DNA of 26,910 nucleotides from CAYWEP01 sp964613075 (GCA_964613075.1 CAZTFV010000005.1:1-26910); one strand, 5' to 3'. Counted from the first letter of the stretch, positions 15,050-22,754 are shown. The notes: generated by a model not told the origin, from the sequence alone. Numbers and translations: made by a program.

Positions 15050-16042
15050 ATGAAGAAGCGAGTGTATTCAGGAATTAGAGCCACGGGTAGGCTGCATTTG
15101 GGCAACTATTTAGGCGCTGTGAAAGGCATGCTTGCATTACAAGACGAGTATGATTGTGTCTTTTCTGTTGTGGACTTACACACGATTACTGTGCCGTATG
15201 ATCCCAAGACATTGCAACAATCAGTTCGCGAAATCATCCTTGACTATTTAGCTGCCGGCCTTGATCCTAAGAAATGTCTCCTTGAAATCCAGTCCAGAGT
15301 TCCGCAGCATACGGAGCTATCCTATCTCTTAAGTACCATCTATCCGGTTTCGCGTCTTGAAGATTTGCCAACCTATAAAGAGAAAAAAGCGCAGTATCCA
15401 AAATACATTAACATGGGGCTTTTGTATTACCCAGTTCTCATGGCAGCAGATGTTCTTCTTTACAAAGGAGAATTGGTACCGGTCGGGATAGATCAAGAGC
15501 CGCATCTTGAAGTCATGCGCGAGATTGCGCGAAAGTTTAACTCGATGTATGGTGAGACTTTCCCTGAGCCGCAGCGATTTAAAACAGAGGGAGAGTATGT
15601 ACCATCTCTTTCCGGTGCTGGTAAGATGAGTAAGTCAGTTGAGGGGAGCTACATCGTCTTAACTGATGATTTACAGACGATAAAAGAGCGACTTGCCAAA
15701 GCGCCAACAGACAGCGGAACAACCGGCGGGGATCCCACTTCGCCAAGGCTTCGAGGGACAAGTGTTGCCAATTTATTTAGCTTGTTGAGGCTTTATACAG
15801 ACGACAATACGTATAATAAATATGTGCAAGATTACAGAGAGAAAAAAATACGATATTCGGAGATGAAAGATACGTTAGCGGATGCGATTTTTCACGAGCT
15901 ACAACCATTTCAGGAGCGACGGAAAGAATTTGTCAATGACCCGAAATTTGTGAATGAAGTGTTGGAAGACAGCAATGAAAAATGCCGACTTATTGCTGAG
16001 GAAACGATGAAAGAAGTCAGGCAGAAGATGGGCCTTGCTTAG
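15050..16042 (+). CDS. trpS: Tryptophanyl-tRNA synthetase
   Basis: TrpS charges tRNA-Trp. The 330-residue class I synthetase shows SGIRATGRLHLGNYLGAVKG (7-26) with the HIGH-type motif HLGN (16-19), then VDLHTIT, YPVLMAADVLLY, VGIDQEPHLE and the KMSKS loop at 192-196. It follows the bacterial TrpRS pattern and length. Its place after two operons that sense Trp through ribosome stalling is apt, because charged tRNA-Trp is what those leaders measure. Confidence 0.95.
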   Translation: MKKRVYSGIRATGRLHLGNYLGAVKGMLALQDEYDCVFSVVDLHTITVPYDPKTLQQSVREIILDYLAAGLDPKKCLLEIQSRVPQHTELSYLLSTIYPVSRLEDLPTYKEKKAQYPKYINMGLLYYPVLMAADVLLYKGELVPVGIDQEPHLEVMREIARKFNSMYGETFPEPQRFKTEGEYVPSLSGAGKMSKSVEGSYIVLTDDLQTIKERLAKAPTDSGTTGGDPTSPRLRGTSVANLFSLLRLYTDDNTYNKYVQDYREKKIRYSEMKDTLADAIFHELQPFQERRKEFVNDPKFVNEVLEDSNEKCRLIAEETMKEVRQKMGLA

Positions 16043-16043
16043 T

Positions 16044-16073
16044 TTGACAACTATAGATCTATAGGAATACAAT
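16044..16073 (+). promoter_or_regulatory. Promoter with an embedded 14-bp perfect palindrome
   Basis: TTGACA (16044-16049), an 18-base spacer and TACAAT (16068-16073) form a strong promoter. The spacer contains CTATAGATCTATAG (16051-16064), a perfect 14-bp palindrome in the position of a repressor operator. Transcription would begin near 16080, three bases before the ATG at 16083. The regulator is unknown; the small downstream protein or the minus-strand helix-turn-helix gene are candidates only by proximity. Confidence 0.72.
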
Positions 16074-16082
16074 AGTTTGGGT

Positions 16083-16271
16083 ATGAAGCCGATTGATTTA
16101 CGTACACTATTACAAGGAAAAACAGGCTGGGTTTCTATCTCACCAGACCATAAAAAAATTATTGCCGAAGCTAGAACACTAAAAACGCTTGTTAAAAAAA
16201 TCAAGGCCTTAGGCAATCCACAAGGTTATATTACTGTTATTGGAAAAGACTATTCTCGATTCATTGGGTGA
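16083..16271 (+). CDS. Small conserved-type protein, DUF5678-like
   Basis: A 62-residue protein starting MKPIDLRTLL, with GKTGWVSISPDHKKII (13-28), a lysine-rich middle around LKTLVKKIKALG, and GYITVIGKDYSRFIG at the end. From memory this resembles the short DUF5678 proteins that often precede a retropepsin-like gene; the function is not known. A TTG six bases upstream could also start the frame, but it would lie at or before the predicted transcription start, so the ATG at 16083 is preferred. The stop overlaps the start of the next gene (TGATG), indicating a two-gene unit. Confidence 0.65.
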   Translation: MKPIDLRTLLQGKTGWVSISPDHKKIIAEARTLKTLVKKIKALGNPQGYITVIGKDYSRFIG

Positions 16272-16717
16272 TGAAAAGTCTCCTGCAGGCTCCTATTAAA
16301 ATTCCTTACAGAACGTATCCTAATTCAGGTAACATACTTTGGCCGATTGTTGAACTACGACTTGCAACACGATACAGCTTGCTTACCCAGTCAGTAATTG
16401 CTCTTGTCGATTCGGGCGCAAGTATTTCAGTCCTTCATCCGGTTATAGCTGAGACACTTGGTTTTAACCCCAGAAAAACAAAAGCTTCTCAAGAGGGCAT
16501 ATCTGCAAGCGGAACGTATAAATCCTGGTTGCTTCCCCACGCTATAGAAGTGGACCTTTATGGCTACACGTTTTTTCGCAGGTTTATTATTATAGATAAT
16601 GCTTCTTTTCTCTGGCCATGCATTTTAGGCGAGGATAGTATCTTTGAAGTTGCTGGAATTGACTTTCGAAAATTTAAAGGCTTTTTCGAGCTGCATTTTC
16701 GTTCAGATATTCACTGA
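16271..16717 (+). CDS. Retropepsin-like aspartic protease domain protein
   Basis: A 148-residue protein with the single-lobe aspartic protease pattern. VIALVDSGASISVLHPVIAE holds the catalytic-type D-S-G-A, and the later CILGEDSIFEVAGIDF matches the hydrophobic-hydrophobic-Gly plus I-L-G segment that completes the retropepsin fold. Such proteases act as homodimers. No signal peptide or membrane segment is evident. A GTG three bases earlier could also start the frame, but the ATG overlapping the upstream stop is more likely. The partner gene and shared promoter suggest a small two-gene module; its substrate is unknown. Confidence 0.7.
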   Translation: MKSLLQAPIKIPYRTYPNSGNILWPIVELRLATRYSLLTQSVIALVDSGASISVLHPVIAETLGFNPRKTKASQEGISASGTYKSWLLPHAIEVDLYGYTFFRRFIIIDNASFLWPCILGEDSIFEVAGIDFRKFKGFFELHFRSDIH

Positions 16718-16785
16718 CGTCATGCGAGAAGTACGAGAGAAAATGGAATTATTGTAGACTACTTTGAGGGAACTTCTCTACTTAA

Positions 16786-17412
16786 CTACAAACCGCTTGC
16801 TGGGTTAATGACAGCTTTTCGTATATCTGGCGTCATTCTAATAACATGTCTAGCACGATCAAGCGCCTGATTAACTGCTGATGGAGACATGTCATATTGT
16901 TCTGCAAGTTCAGATGGAGGAGTTGGTACGCCTGTAGCGAGCCCATGCCGTTCAATCGTCAATGAGACTTGTCGAGGCATTAAGCCTCGAGGTGTATTTG
17001 ATCTTCGCACCAAGCCTGGCCCACCATCAAGATTTATTTGGAGGAAAATATTGTCAGGCAGTTCTACGGGGGTGTGTTGCTCAAAAAGCGCAACCAAACC
17101 TTGTTTGACATCGTTCCAAGGAATAGATTCGCCGGGAATTATCATGTCATCTGAAAAATGTTGAAACGAAGTTTGTATGAGATCTCGTACTCCAGCCGTC
17201 ACACCTGGCTGTACAGAGGGGTCTTGTTTTTGAGCAAATTGCTCAAGCAGTCTACGCGCTTGCGTTACGTGCTCTCGCCATACTGGTTCAGTCAAGGCTC
17301 GTAGCTCTTCGTCAGTAAGACCTACCTTACCGATGCGCCCCCTATGCTTTTGCACGAATCTTTCAAATGCTTCCCGGTCACCTGGAAAGTCTGTCTCTAT
17401 GAATCTCGGCAT
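16786..17412 (-). CDS. Unknown protein with a sigma-region-4-like helix-turn-helix
   Basis: The 208-residue product is mostly helical and I do not recognise it as a whole. Residues 164-192 (TPPSELAEQYDMSPSAVNQA, then LDRARHVIR) read like the DNA-binding helix-turn-helix of sigma factor region 4 or a related regulator. The N-terminal 60 residues are highly charged. No membrane segment is seen. It is transcribed from its own promoter, divergent from the mutY remnant and convergent with the protease gene. The 68 bases between the two convergent stops hold only a weak inverted repeat. Confidence 0.6.
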   Translation of the reverse strand: MPRFIETDFPGDREAFERFVQKHRGRIGKVGLTDEELRALTEPVWREHVTQARRLLEQFAQKQDPSVQPGVTAGVRDLIQTSFQHFSDDMIIPGESIPWNDVKQGLVALFEQHTPVELPDNIFLQINLDGGPGLVRRSNTPRGLMPRQVSLTIERHGLATGVPTPPSELAEQYDMSPSAVNQALDRARHVIRMTPDIRKAVINPASGL

Positions 17413-17423
17413 ATTAGTGACCC

Positions 17424-17452
17424 ATAATATATTATTGGTAGTTACATGTCAA
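17424..17452 (-). promoter_or_regulatory. Promoter of the minus-strand helix-turn-helix gene
   Basis: On the minus strand TTGACA (17452-17447), a 17-base spacer and TATTAT (17429-17424). The ATG at 17412 is 11 bases past the -10, so the predicted leader is about four bases. Confidence 0.72.
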
Positions 17453-17474
17453 GTTTCAGTTTATAATACACACT

Positions 17475-17747
17475 ATGGCACTCTTGAGCTTACAAAGAAT
17501 AGAAGGATTTCAAAAGGGAATTCTCTCTTGGTTTGCGAAGAACAGACGAGAGTTGCCTTGGCGGGACGTACCATTCGATACATCCTTAAAAGCAGCACAA
17601 ATATTAGTACAGCAATATTCTTCGAGCGAACCCTTCGGTCATTCTGAGCGGAGCGAAGAATCTCAGGGTAAACTCCGTGAGTCGAGAAGTTTAAAAAGAA
17701 TAGTTCTCGACAAGCCCCGTTCAGCGGGGCAAGCTCGAACAATATAA
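17475..17747 (+). pseudogene. mutY: Truncated remnant of A/G-specific adenine glycosylase (mutY)
   Basis: The first 48 or so residues resemble the start of MutY: GFQKGILSWFAKNRRELPWR (11-30) matches the family pattern of a short helix followed by LPWR, and AAQILVQQY is a degraded version of the next helix. From residue 47 onward the frame runs into a 131-bp palindromic repeat and stops at 17747. The helix-hairpin-helix, catalytic Asp and iron-sulfur cysteines are absent. TATAAT at 17462-17467 lies seven bases before the ATG, so the remnant may still be transcribed. The natural reading is an old mutY broken by the repeat, possibly with loss of the rest. Confidence 0.6.
17615..17745. repeat. 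MITE-like palindromic repeat, copy 1 (composite)
   Basis: ATATTCTTCGAGC (17615-17627) and GCTCGAACAATAT (17733-17745) form a 13-bp terminal inverted repeat with one mismatch. Inside are GAGTCGAGAAGTTTAA and TAGTTCTCGAC, which pair, a GCCCCG/CGGGGC hairpin (17714-17730), and a nested CCCTTCGG ... CTCAGGG block containing a CATTCTGAGC unit. The same ends and the GAGTCGAGAAGTT core recur at 24275-24369 and 25825-25895. It interrupts the mutY remnant. Confidence 0.8.
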
Positions 17748-17786
17748 TTTATATTAGAAGCGAGACCTGTTACCTGATCCGAAATA

Positions 17787-17816
17787 GCTTGCAAATTGGC
17801 AAGCGTGTGGTATACT
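17787..17816 (+). promoter_or_regulatory. ftsH promoter with overlapping imperfect palindrome
   Basis: TTGCAA (17789-17794), a 16-base spacer and TATACT (17811-17816), with TG one base before the -10. GCTTGCAAATTGGCAAGC (17787-17804) is a near-perfect palindrome (6-bp arms plus AATT core) lying over the -35, a possible operator. The ATG at 17828 would be four or five bases from the transcription start. Confidence 0.6.
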
Positions 17817-17827
17817 AGCTCTCAATT

Positions 17828-20800
17828 ATGCCTGCTAGTAACCACAGGAAGCACCAATCCTCAGGAAAGAATGTAAAAAACAAATTCGGTAAGTTCCGAT
17901 TCAAAAATAATTGGAAAAATTTAATTCTCTACGGATTTCTGCTTCTTTTCTCTCTTCTTATTTTCTCGGCTTTTAATGCGCCCTACGAAGCAGGCCAGAG
18001 TGTGCCGCTATCAGAAGTAATCCAAAAAGTTAAAGCAGGAGAAGTAAGTGAGATAAGCGTCAACGGCGACCGGCTCACGGTAAAAAGCAAAGGCGGTACC
18101 ATCACCAGTATGAAAGAGCCGGGATCTAATATCTACCAATTGTTTGAGAATGCAGGTGTCAAGCTTGATTCAAGCAAAGTGAAAGTCACGGTCAAAGATG
18201 AATCAGGACTCAATGGTTGGCTCTCTCTTCTCGGGACGATTCTGCCTGTTGTCCTGATGATTGCTTTTTTCTATTTTATCTTCCGTCAGGCACGCGGCAC
18301 ACAGGAGAGCATTTTTTCTTTTGGCCAGTCCCGCGCCAAGCTTTTCAGCAAAGACACACCCCGCGTGAGTTTTGAAGACGTTGCAGGGGTAGATGAAGCA
18401 AAGCAAGAGCTGACGGAAATCGTTGATTTTCTGAAAAATCCTGGCAAATACAAAGCTATGGGTGCCAGAACGCCAAAAGGCGTGCTTATGGTTGGCCCAA
18501 GTGGTACAGGAAAAACCCTCTTGGCGCGTGCCACGGCAGGCCAAGCAGGCGTTGCCTTTTTCTCAATGGCAGGATCTGAGTTTATGGAAATGTTGGTAGG
18601 TGTCGGAGCCTCTGTTACCGGCGACACGCCGATTCTGATAAGGCAAGACGGTAAGACGCAGCTTATTCCAGTTGGAGAATTTGTGGATCAGTATTACCAA
18701 GGAAAAGAAGAAGGAATAATCTCCGTTGAAGGAATAGAGACGCTTGGTTTTGAAAAAGGTAAACCAGGATTTTGGGGATACAAAAACGGAAAAATGCAGA
18801 CGATTGCGAGCTCTTCTTTTAAAAAAGTTTCATCAGTTTTTCGCCATAAGGCAAAGGAAATATATGAAATCCATTATCTTGGAGGCGTGGTTAAAGCAAC
18901 TGCCGATCATTCAGTCTTTATACGAAGACACGGGAGAATTATTCCTATAGCTACAAAAGATATAAAGAAAGGAGATCTACTCGTTGAACTACCTCTTAAC
19001 GTCAGACTGGCTTACGAGCCAGGCGTGAAACAACGACACAAGATTATTAGCCATCAATTTTCACAGGGGAGTAATATTACTCTTGATGTTTGGAATGATG
19101 ACAAGACGCTCATGGAGAAATATGCGTTTGCGATGGCGCAAAAAGGAATGATGAGTCAGTATGCGGTTGCCTCACAAATTGGTGTCTCACAAGCGACAGT
19201 CGGTAATTGGCAAAATGGAATCCACATGCCACAGCTTCTCAGTAAGAAATTAGTAAAGTTTAACTTACCTGACAAAGTCTCAGTTAGGCCATCGCTTCTC
19301 AAGCTTTTTGGATACTACACAGCAGAGGGGAGAGGAACAAAAAATCTGGAGTTTACGTTTGGCAAGCACGAGACACACTTACATAACGATGTTGTGGAAC
19401 TAATGCGGGAGATCTTTGGCATCGACCCGGTTCTTGAAGCGACGAAAGATAATACGGTCAAAATTATATATTATTCTGCCCATTTAGGTCGATTCTTTGC
19501 CAGATACTGTGGAGATGGCAGTAAGAACAAGCACGTTCCTGAATGTATATGGGACCTACCAAGAGAGTATTTTTTAGCCTTTCTTGAAGGTTACTGGCGA
19601 GGTGATGGATATGAGACAAAGAGCGGCAAGCTCTCAATGACTTCTGTTTCTAAACAACTCATCCTAGAGCTTTCATGGTTGTGTAGCATGCATGGGATAA
19701 AGGTAGGTATAAAGCATGGGAGACAAATTGGCGGTCGTATTATTAAGAAAAGACCGCTTCCTGATGGAGAGTACTGGAATCTTATTATTGGAAAGACGAC
19801 AAATCCATTTTCAAACGGCGTAAATGAGAGCCCGTTTCAGTTTAAAAGAGCGATTGTGCAGAAAATCGTCAAGAGGCCGCACAGTGGCTTCGTGTATGAT
19901 CTCTGCGGTGTAGATAATGAAGCATTTTTCGGTGGAGACAAACCAGTGCTTTTGCACAATTCACGAGTGCGTGATCTCTTCAATACTGCCAAAAAAGCAC
20001 AACCTGCGATTATCTTTATCGATGAGGTTGACGCGATAGGCAGACAACGGGGCGTTGGCATCATGGGCGGCCACGATGAACGTGAGCAGACCCTCAATCA
20101 GATCCTCGTTGAAATGGACGGCTTTACACCCAATGAGCAGCTTATAGTTATGGCCGCAACCAACAGACCAGACGTCTTGGACCCAGCGCTCATCCGTCCC
20201 GGCCGATTTGACCGGCGCGTAGTCCTCGATCTGCCAGATGTTGAGGGACGAAAAGCAATCTTGGCGATTCACGCCAAAGGTAAGCCATTTGATAAGGGCG
20301 TTGACTGGGAGAAAGCTGCCAAGCGGACGGTTGGATTCTCGGGTGCGGATTTGGAAAACATGCTCAACGAAGCAGCGATTCTTGCAGCGCGCCTCAGCAA
20401 AAAAGCAATAGACATGAGCGACTTGGAAGAGGCCGCAACCAAGGTAAAATTGGGTCCTGAGAAGCGCCGCCTCCAGACAGACGAAGATCGCACAATGACC
20501 GCGTATCATGAAGCAGGGCATGCCCTAGTCTCCTGGGAAATGCCACATATGGATCCGATACACCGCATTTCCATTGTGTCGCGAGGTTTGACCTTGGGAC
20601 ATACGATGATGGAGCCAATTGAACGAACGCATGAAACAAAAACGCATTTGTTAGAGCAAGTTGCCGTCATGATGGGGGGAAGAGCAGCAGAGCAGTTGGT
20701 GTTTTCTGAAATGACAACCGGTGCGTCAAATGATATTGAGCAGGCAACGCGCGTTGCACGGGCAATGGTGATGCAGTTTGGTATGAGTGAGCTTGGACCC

Positions 20801-21055
20801 ATAAATTTTGATGGGGAGAAGCGAATGGTATATGAGCAGTCGGATATCTCACCTGAAATGGCAGCCAAGATTGATGAGCAGGTGAAGAAAATCACCGATT
20901 CCTGCTACAAGCAGGCGATTGAGATCCTCACCAAGCTTCGTGACAAACTTGATGCGCTCGCGCAGGAGCTTTTGAAGAAAGAGACGATCGAGTCAGAGGA
21001 CTTTACCAAGCTCATCGGCCCCAAAGCCGCCCTCGCCCCTGCAAAAGCAAAATAA
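17828..21055 (+). CDS. ftsH: ATP-dependent zinc metalloprotease FtsH, interrupted by an intein
   Basis: FtsH is the membrane-anchored AAA+ protease that degrades misfolded and regulatory membrane proteins. The 1075-residue precursor has two N-terminal membrane segments (about 32-49 and 132-152). Walker A is GPSGTGKT (223-230), Walker B is IIFIDEVDAIG (728-738), and the arginine-finger region is LIRPGRFDRR. The zinc site HEAGH is at 894-898, with a probable third ligand Asp969 in GASND. A 450-residue intein (262-711) separates GVGA from SRVRDLF; the spliced protein would be 625 residues, the normal size. The pore-loop aromatic of E. coli FtsH (MFVGVGA) is replaced by Leu256 (MLVGVGA). It has its own promoter and no neighbouring operon partner. 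Confidence 0.95.
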   Translation: MPASNHRKHQSSGKNVKNKFGKFRFKNNWKNLILYGFLLLFSLLIFSAFNAPYEAGQSVPLSEVIQKVKAGEVSEISVNGDRLTVKSKGGTITSMKEPGSNIYQLFENAGVKLDSSKVKVTVKDESGLNGWLSLLGTILPVVLMIAFFYFIFRQARGTQESIFSFGQSRAKLFSKDTPRVSFEDVAGVDEAKQELTEIVDFLKNPGKYKAMGARTPKGVLMVGPSGTGKTLLARATAGQAGVAFFSMAGSEFMEMLVGVGASVTGDTPILIRQDGKTQLIPVGEFVDQYYQGKEEGIISVEGIETLGFEKGKPGFWGYKNGKMQTIASSSFKKVSSVFRHKAKEIYEIHYLGGVVKATADHSVFIRRHGRIIPIATKDIKKGDLLVELPLNVRLAYEPGVKQRHKIISHQFSQGSNITLDVWNDDKTLMEKYAFAMAQKGMMSQYAVASQIGVSQATVGNWQNGIHMPQLLSKKLVKFNLPDKVSVRPSLLKLFGYYTAEGRGTKNLEFTFGKHETHLHNDVVELMREIFGIDPVLEATKDNTVKIIYYSAHLGRFFARYCGDGSKNKHVPECIWDLPREYFLAFLEGYWRGDGYETKSGKLSMTSVSKQLILELSWLCSMHGIKVGIKHGRQIGGRIIKKRPLPDGEYWNLIIGKTTNPFSNGVNESPFQFKRAIVQKIVKRPHSGFVYDLCGVDNEAFFGGDKPVLLHNSRVRDLFNTAKKAQPAIIFIDEVDAIGRQRGVGIMGGHDEREQTLNQILVEMDGFTPNEQLIVMAATNRPDVLDPALIRPGRFDRRVVLDLPDVEGRKAILAIHAKGKPFDKGVDWEKAAKRTVGFSGADLENMLNEAAILAARLSKKAIDMSDLEEAATKVKLGPEKRRLQTDEDRTMTAYHEAGHALVSWEMPHMDPIHRISIVSRGLTLGHTMMEPIERTHETKTHLLEQVAVMMGGRAAEQLVFSEMTTGASNDIEQATRVARAMVMQFGMSELGPINFDGEKRMVYEQSDISPEMAAKIDEQVKKITDSCYKQAIEILTKLRDKLDALAQELLKKETIESEDFTKLIGPKAALAPAKAK
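18611..19960 (+). mobile_element. Intein in FtsH with a LAGLIDADG-type homing endonuclease
   Basis: The insert runs from Ser262 to Asn711 of the precursor. It starts SVTGDTPILI, a splicing block A with Ser instead of the common Cys. TADHSVFI (358-365, His361) is block B. It ends with GFVYDLCGVDNEAFFGGDKP (687-706) then VLLHN, followed by extein Ser712, the standard C-terminal block with penultimate His and Asn. In the middle are two dodecapeptide-type endonuclease motifs, LFGYYTAEGRG (493-503) and FLEGYWRGDGYE (585-596), each with the expected acid (Glu500, Asp593). A helix-turn-helix reading QYAVASQIGVSQATVGNWQN (444-463) precedes them. All splicing and endonuclease residues appear intact, so both activities may persist. 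The insert looks more AT-rich than the flanking exteins. Confidence 0.93.
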
Positions 21056-21063
21056 CCCACAAC

Positions 21064-21092
21064 TTGATAATACTATAAGATTTTGATATGCT
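21064..21092 (+). promoter_or_regulatory. Promoter of the 21099 gene
   Basis: TTGATA (21064-21069), a 17-base spacer and TATGCT (21087-21092) with TG one base upstream of the -10. Seven bases past the -10 is the A of the ATG itself, predicting a strictly leaderless message. Confidence 0.65.
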
Positions 21093-21098
21093 TTACGC

Positions 21099-21680
21099 AT
21101 GAGGACAGAGCGAGATAGTGGTTCACGAGAACCAACGCCAATCCACTTAGAGCGAGACTGGAGAACGTTGTTAAGTGAGCTTCAGGTGCAGTATGACAGT
21201 GGGGCATTGGATACATTGAAGGATATTTTATGGGTTATCGGTGAGCAACAAAAAACCGCAATCCTATTACCGCACGTATGGTCGAGTCGCAAAGAAGGAA
21301 TAGAAGAGCGAGTAAGACGTTACTACGACTTGCGCGGTGCGGAAATGGCTTGGGTCAAAGATCCAAACCAGCCTACAGTCGATCCTGTCCTTGGTTTTTT
21401 CTTGCGATACAATAGGCGAAGAAGAGTTATCACATTTGCAAGAGAAAACATTAGTATTTTGGATGATAGATTGGCGACAGATTACCTTTGGGCAATTGCG
21501 TATCCTGATTTGAGGCTGCAACTCTATAACGAACGAGTTCTCACCAACAGGCAGGGTGATGTTATCTTAAACATACGGACCGACGAAAAGACTTTCAGTC
21601 AGACCGATCGACAGTGGCGGCCAGGTGCAGTAGAAAACTATTTGCAGAATATTTACAATGCCAATCCGGCAATAAAGTAA
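21099..21680 (+). CDS. Unknown protein, 193 residues
   Basis: I do not recognise this protein. It is rich in Arg and acidic residues, has no signal peptide or membrane segment, and contains a helical start (LERDWRTLLSELQVQYDSGA), a central FFLRYNRRRRVITFARENIS and a C-terminal stretch with DRQWRPGAVENYLQNIY. A well-placed promoter and a complete frame with no repeats support a real gene. It stands alone between ftsH and the exonuclease, each with its own promoter. Confidence 0.6.
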   Translation: MRTERDSGSREPTPIHLERDWRTLLSELQVQYDSGALDTLKDILWVIGEQQKTAILLPHVWSSRKEGIEERVRRYYDLRGAEMAWVKDPNQPTVDPVLGFFLRYNRRRRVITFARENISILDDRLATDYLWAIAYPDLRLQLYNERVLTNRQGDVILNIRTDEKTFSQTDRQWRPGAVENYLQNIYNANPAIK

Positions 21681-21710
21681 TCCTTTTCTACGCTACAAAA
21701 TTCTTGTGCA

Positions 21711-21719
21711 TGGTATACT
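21711..21719 (+). promoter_or_regulatory. Extended -10 promoter of the exonuclease gene
   Basis: TGG precedes TATACT (21714-21719). The predicted transcription start is near 21726, between two in-frame ATGs (21723 and 21732), which favours the second as the translation start. Confidence 0.6.
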
Positions 21720-21731
21720 ACAATGAGCTTT

Positions 21732-22655
21732 ATGAAACAACTCATTTTAATTGACGGGAATGCGATTTTGCATCGCGCGTTTCACGCATTGCCTGAGTTA
21801 ACTTCGCCAAACGGCGATCTGGTGAATGCTGTCTATGGCTTTTTCTCGATGTTCCTTCGCATTTTGGAGGATATACAGCCTGAGTACGCAATCGTCTGTT
21901 TTGATAGGCCCAAACCGACCTTTCGCCAATCTCTTTTCGTTGGCTATCAAGCGCACCGGCCGGCAATGGCTGATGACTTAAGTCCGCAAATCGCAGTCGT
22001 TCACAACTTACTCAACAAAATGAACGTGCCCATTTTTGAAGTCGACGGATATGAAGCAGACGACGTCATCGGCACAATCGCAACGCAGGCAGTAGAGAAA
22101 AGTAAAGACGTCGAGGTCATCATCGTCACAGGCGATCGAGATCTTTTGCAGCTTGTCAACGGCCGCGTCAAAGTATTGTCTCCAATTGTTGGCCTCAAAG
22201 AAACAATTCTTTTCGACGCACAAAAAGTCGAAGAAAAATTTGGTATCAAGCCGTCGCAGATTGTTGATTATAAAGCCTTAATAGGTGACCCGTCTGACGG
22301 GTATCCGGGTGTTTCGGGAATCGGCCCCAAAACAGCGTGTCAATTGCTAAAAGAATATAAGACGTTTGAAAATCTCTATCAGAATATAGATAAGCTTCCG
22401 CCCAAGATTTCTGAGAAGCTAGCAGCAGACGCAGAGCAGGCAGCGCTTGCCAAAAAACTTGCGACGATCGTTTGTGATGTACCGGTAACGCTTTCTTTAC
22501 CGGACTGTGCTTTGGAGCGATTTGACATGGCCGGACTAAAAGACGCATTTGAGGCACTCGGGTTTCAGAGTCTGATCAAGCGAATTACCGAACAAGTGAA
22601 AAAACAGACTAATACGCAAAAAGAAAAGCAGGGTAAGCAGCTAGGACTATTATAG
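21732..22655 (+). CDS. Stand-alone 5'-3' exonuclease (PolA N-terminal domain type)
   Basis: The protein (307 residues from the preferred ATG) matches the 5' nuclease domain of DNA polymerase I without the polymerase. It begins MKQLILIDGNAILHRAFHAL and has GFFSMFLRIL, VCFDRPKPTFR, the metal-binding acids in EVDGYEADDVIG and TGDRDLLQLV, and the helix-hairpin-helix in GVSGIGPKTACQLL. Such enzymes remove RNA primers and flaps during lagging-strand maturation. The alternative ATG at 21723 would add MSF but lies upstream of the predicted transcript start. A polymerase domain does not follow; the next 137 bases hold a palindromic repeat. Confidence 0.92.
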   Translation: MKQLILIDGNAILHRAFHALPELTSPNGDLVNAVYGFFSMFLRILEDIQPEYAIVCFDRPKPTFRQSLFVGYQAHRPAMADDLSPQIAVVHNLLNKMNVPIFEVDGYEADDVIGTIATQAVEKSKDVEVIIVTGDRDLLQLVNGRVKVLSPIVGLKETILFDAQKVEEKFGIKPSQIVDYKALIGDPSDGYPGVSGIGPKTACQLLKEYKTFENLYQNIDKLPPKISEKLAADAEQAALAKKLATIVCDVPVTLSLPDCALERFDMAGLKDAFEALGFQSLIKRITEQVKKQTNTQKEKQGKQLGLL

Positions 22656-22664
22656 GTATACATT

Positions 22665-22754
22665 GTCATTCTGAGCCCGTACGGGCGAAGAATCTTCAGG
22701 GGATCCTTCGCCCTGTACCATCTGGTACGGGGCTTCGCTAACGCTCAGGATGAC
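22665..22754. repeat. MITE-like palindromic repeat with CATTCTGAGC ends
   Basis: GTCATTCTGAGC (22665-22676) and GCTCAGGATGAC (22743-22754) form a 12-bp terminal inverted repeat with one mismatch. CCCGTACGGG (22676-22685) and a TACCATCTGGTA hairpin lie inside. It fills most of the gap between the exonuclease and the HAD gene and could act as a bidirectional hairpin for RNA ends. Similar units occur inside copy 1 (17640s) and in fpg (25045-25137). Confidence 0.72.

Noticed and set aside
16726..16780. Terminator between the convergent genes
   Set aside because: GAGAAGT and ACTTCTC can pair across about 40 bases, but there is no compact GC-rich stem or T run.
17473..17742. Minus-strand frame opposite the mutY remnant
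   Set aside because: It consists largely of reverse-complemented palindromic repeat, with no start signal or recognisable motif.
18611..19960. A separate endonuclease gene inside ftsH
   Set aside because: The frame is continuous with FtsH on both sides and ends in HN followed by Ser, the pattern of an intein rather than a free-standing gene.
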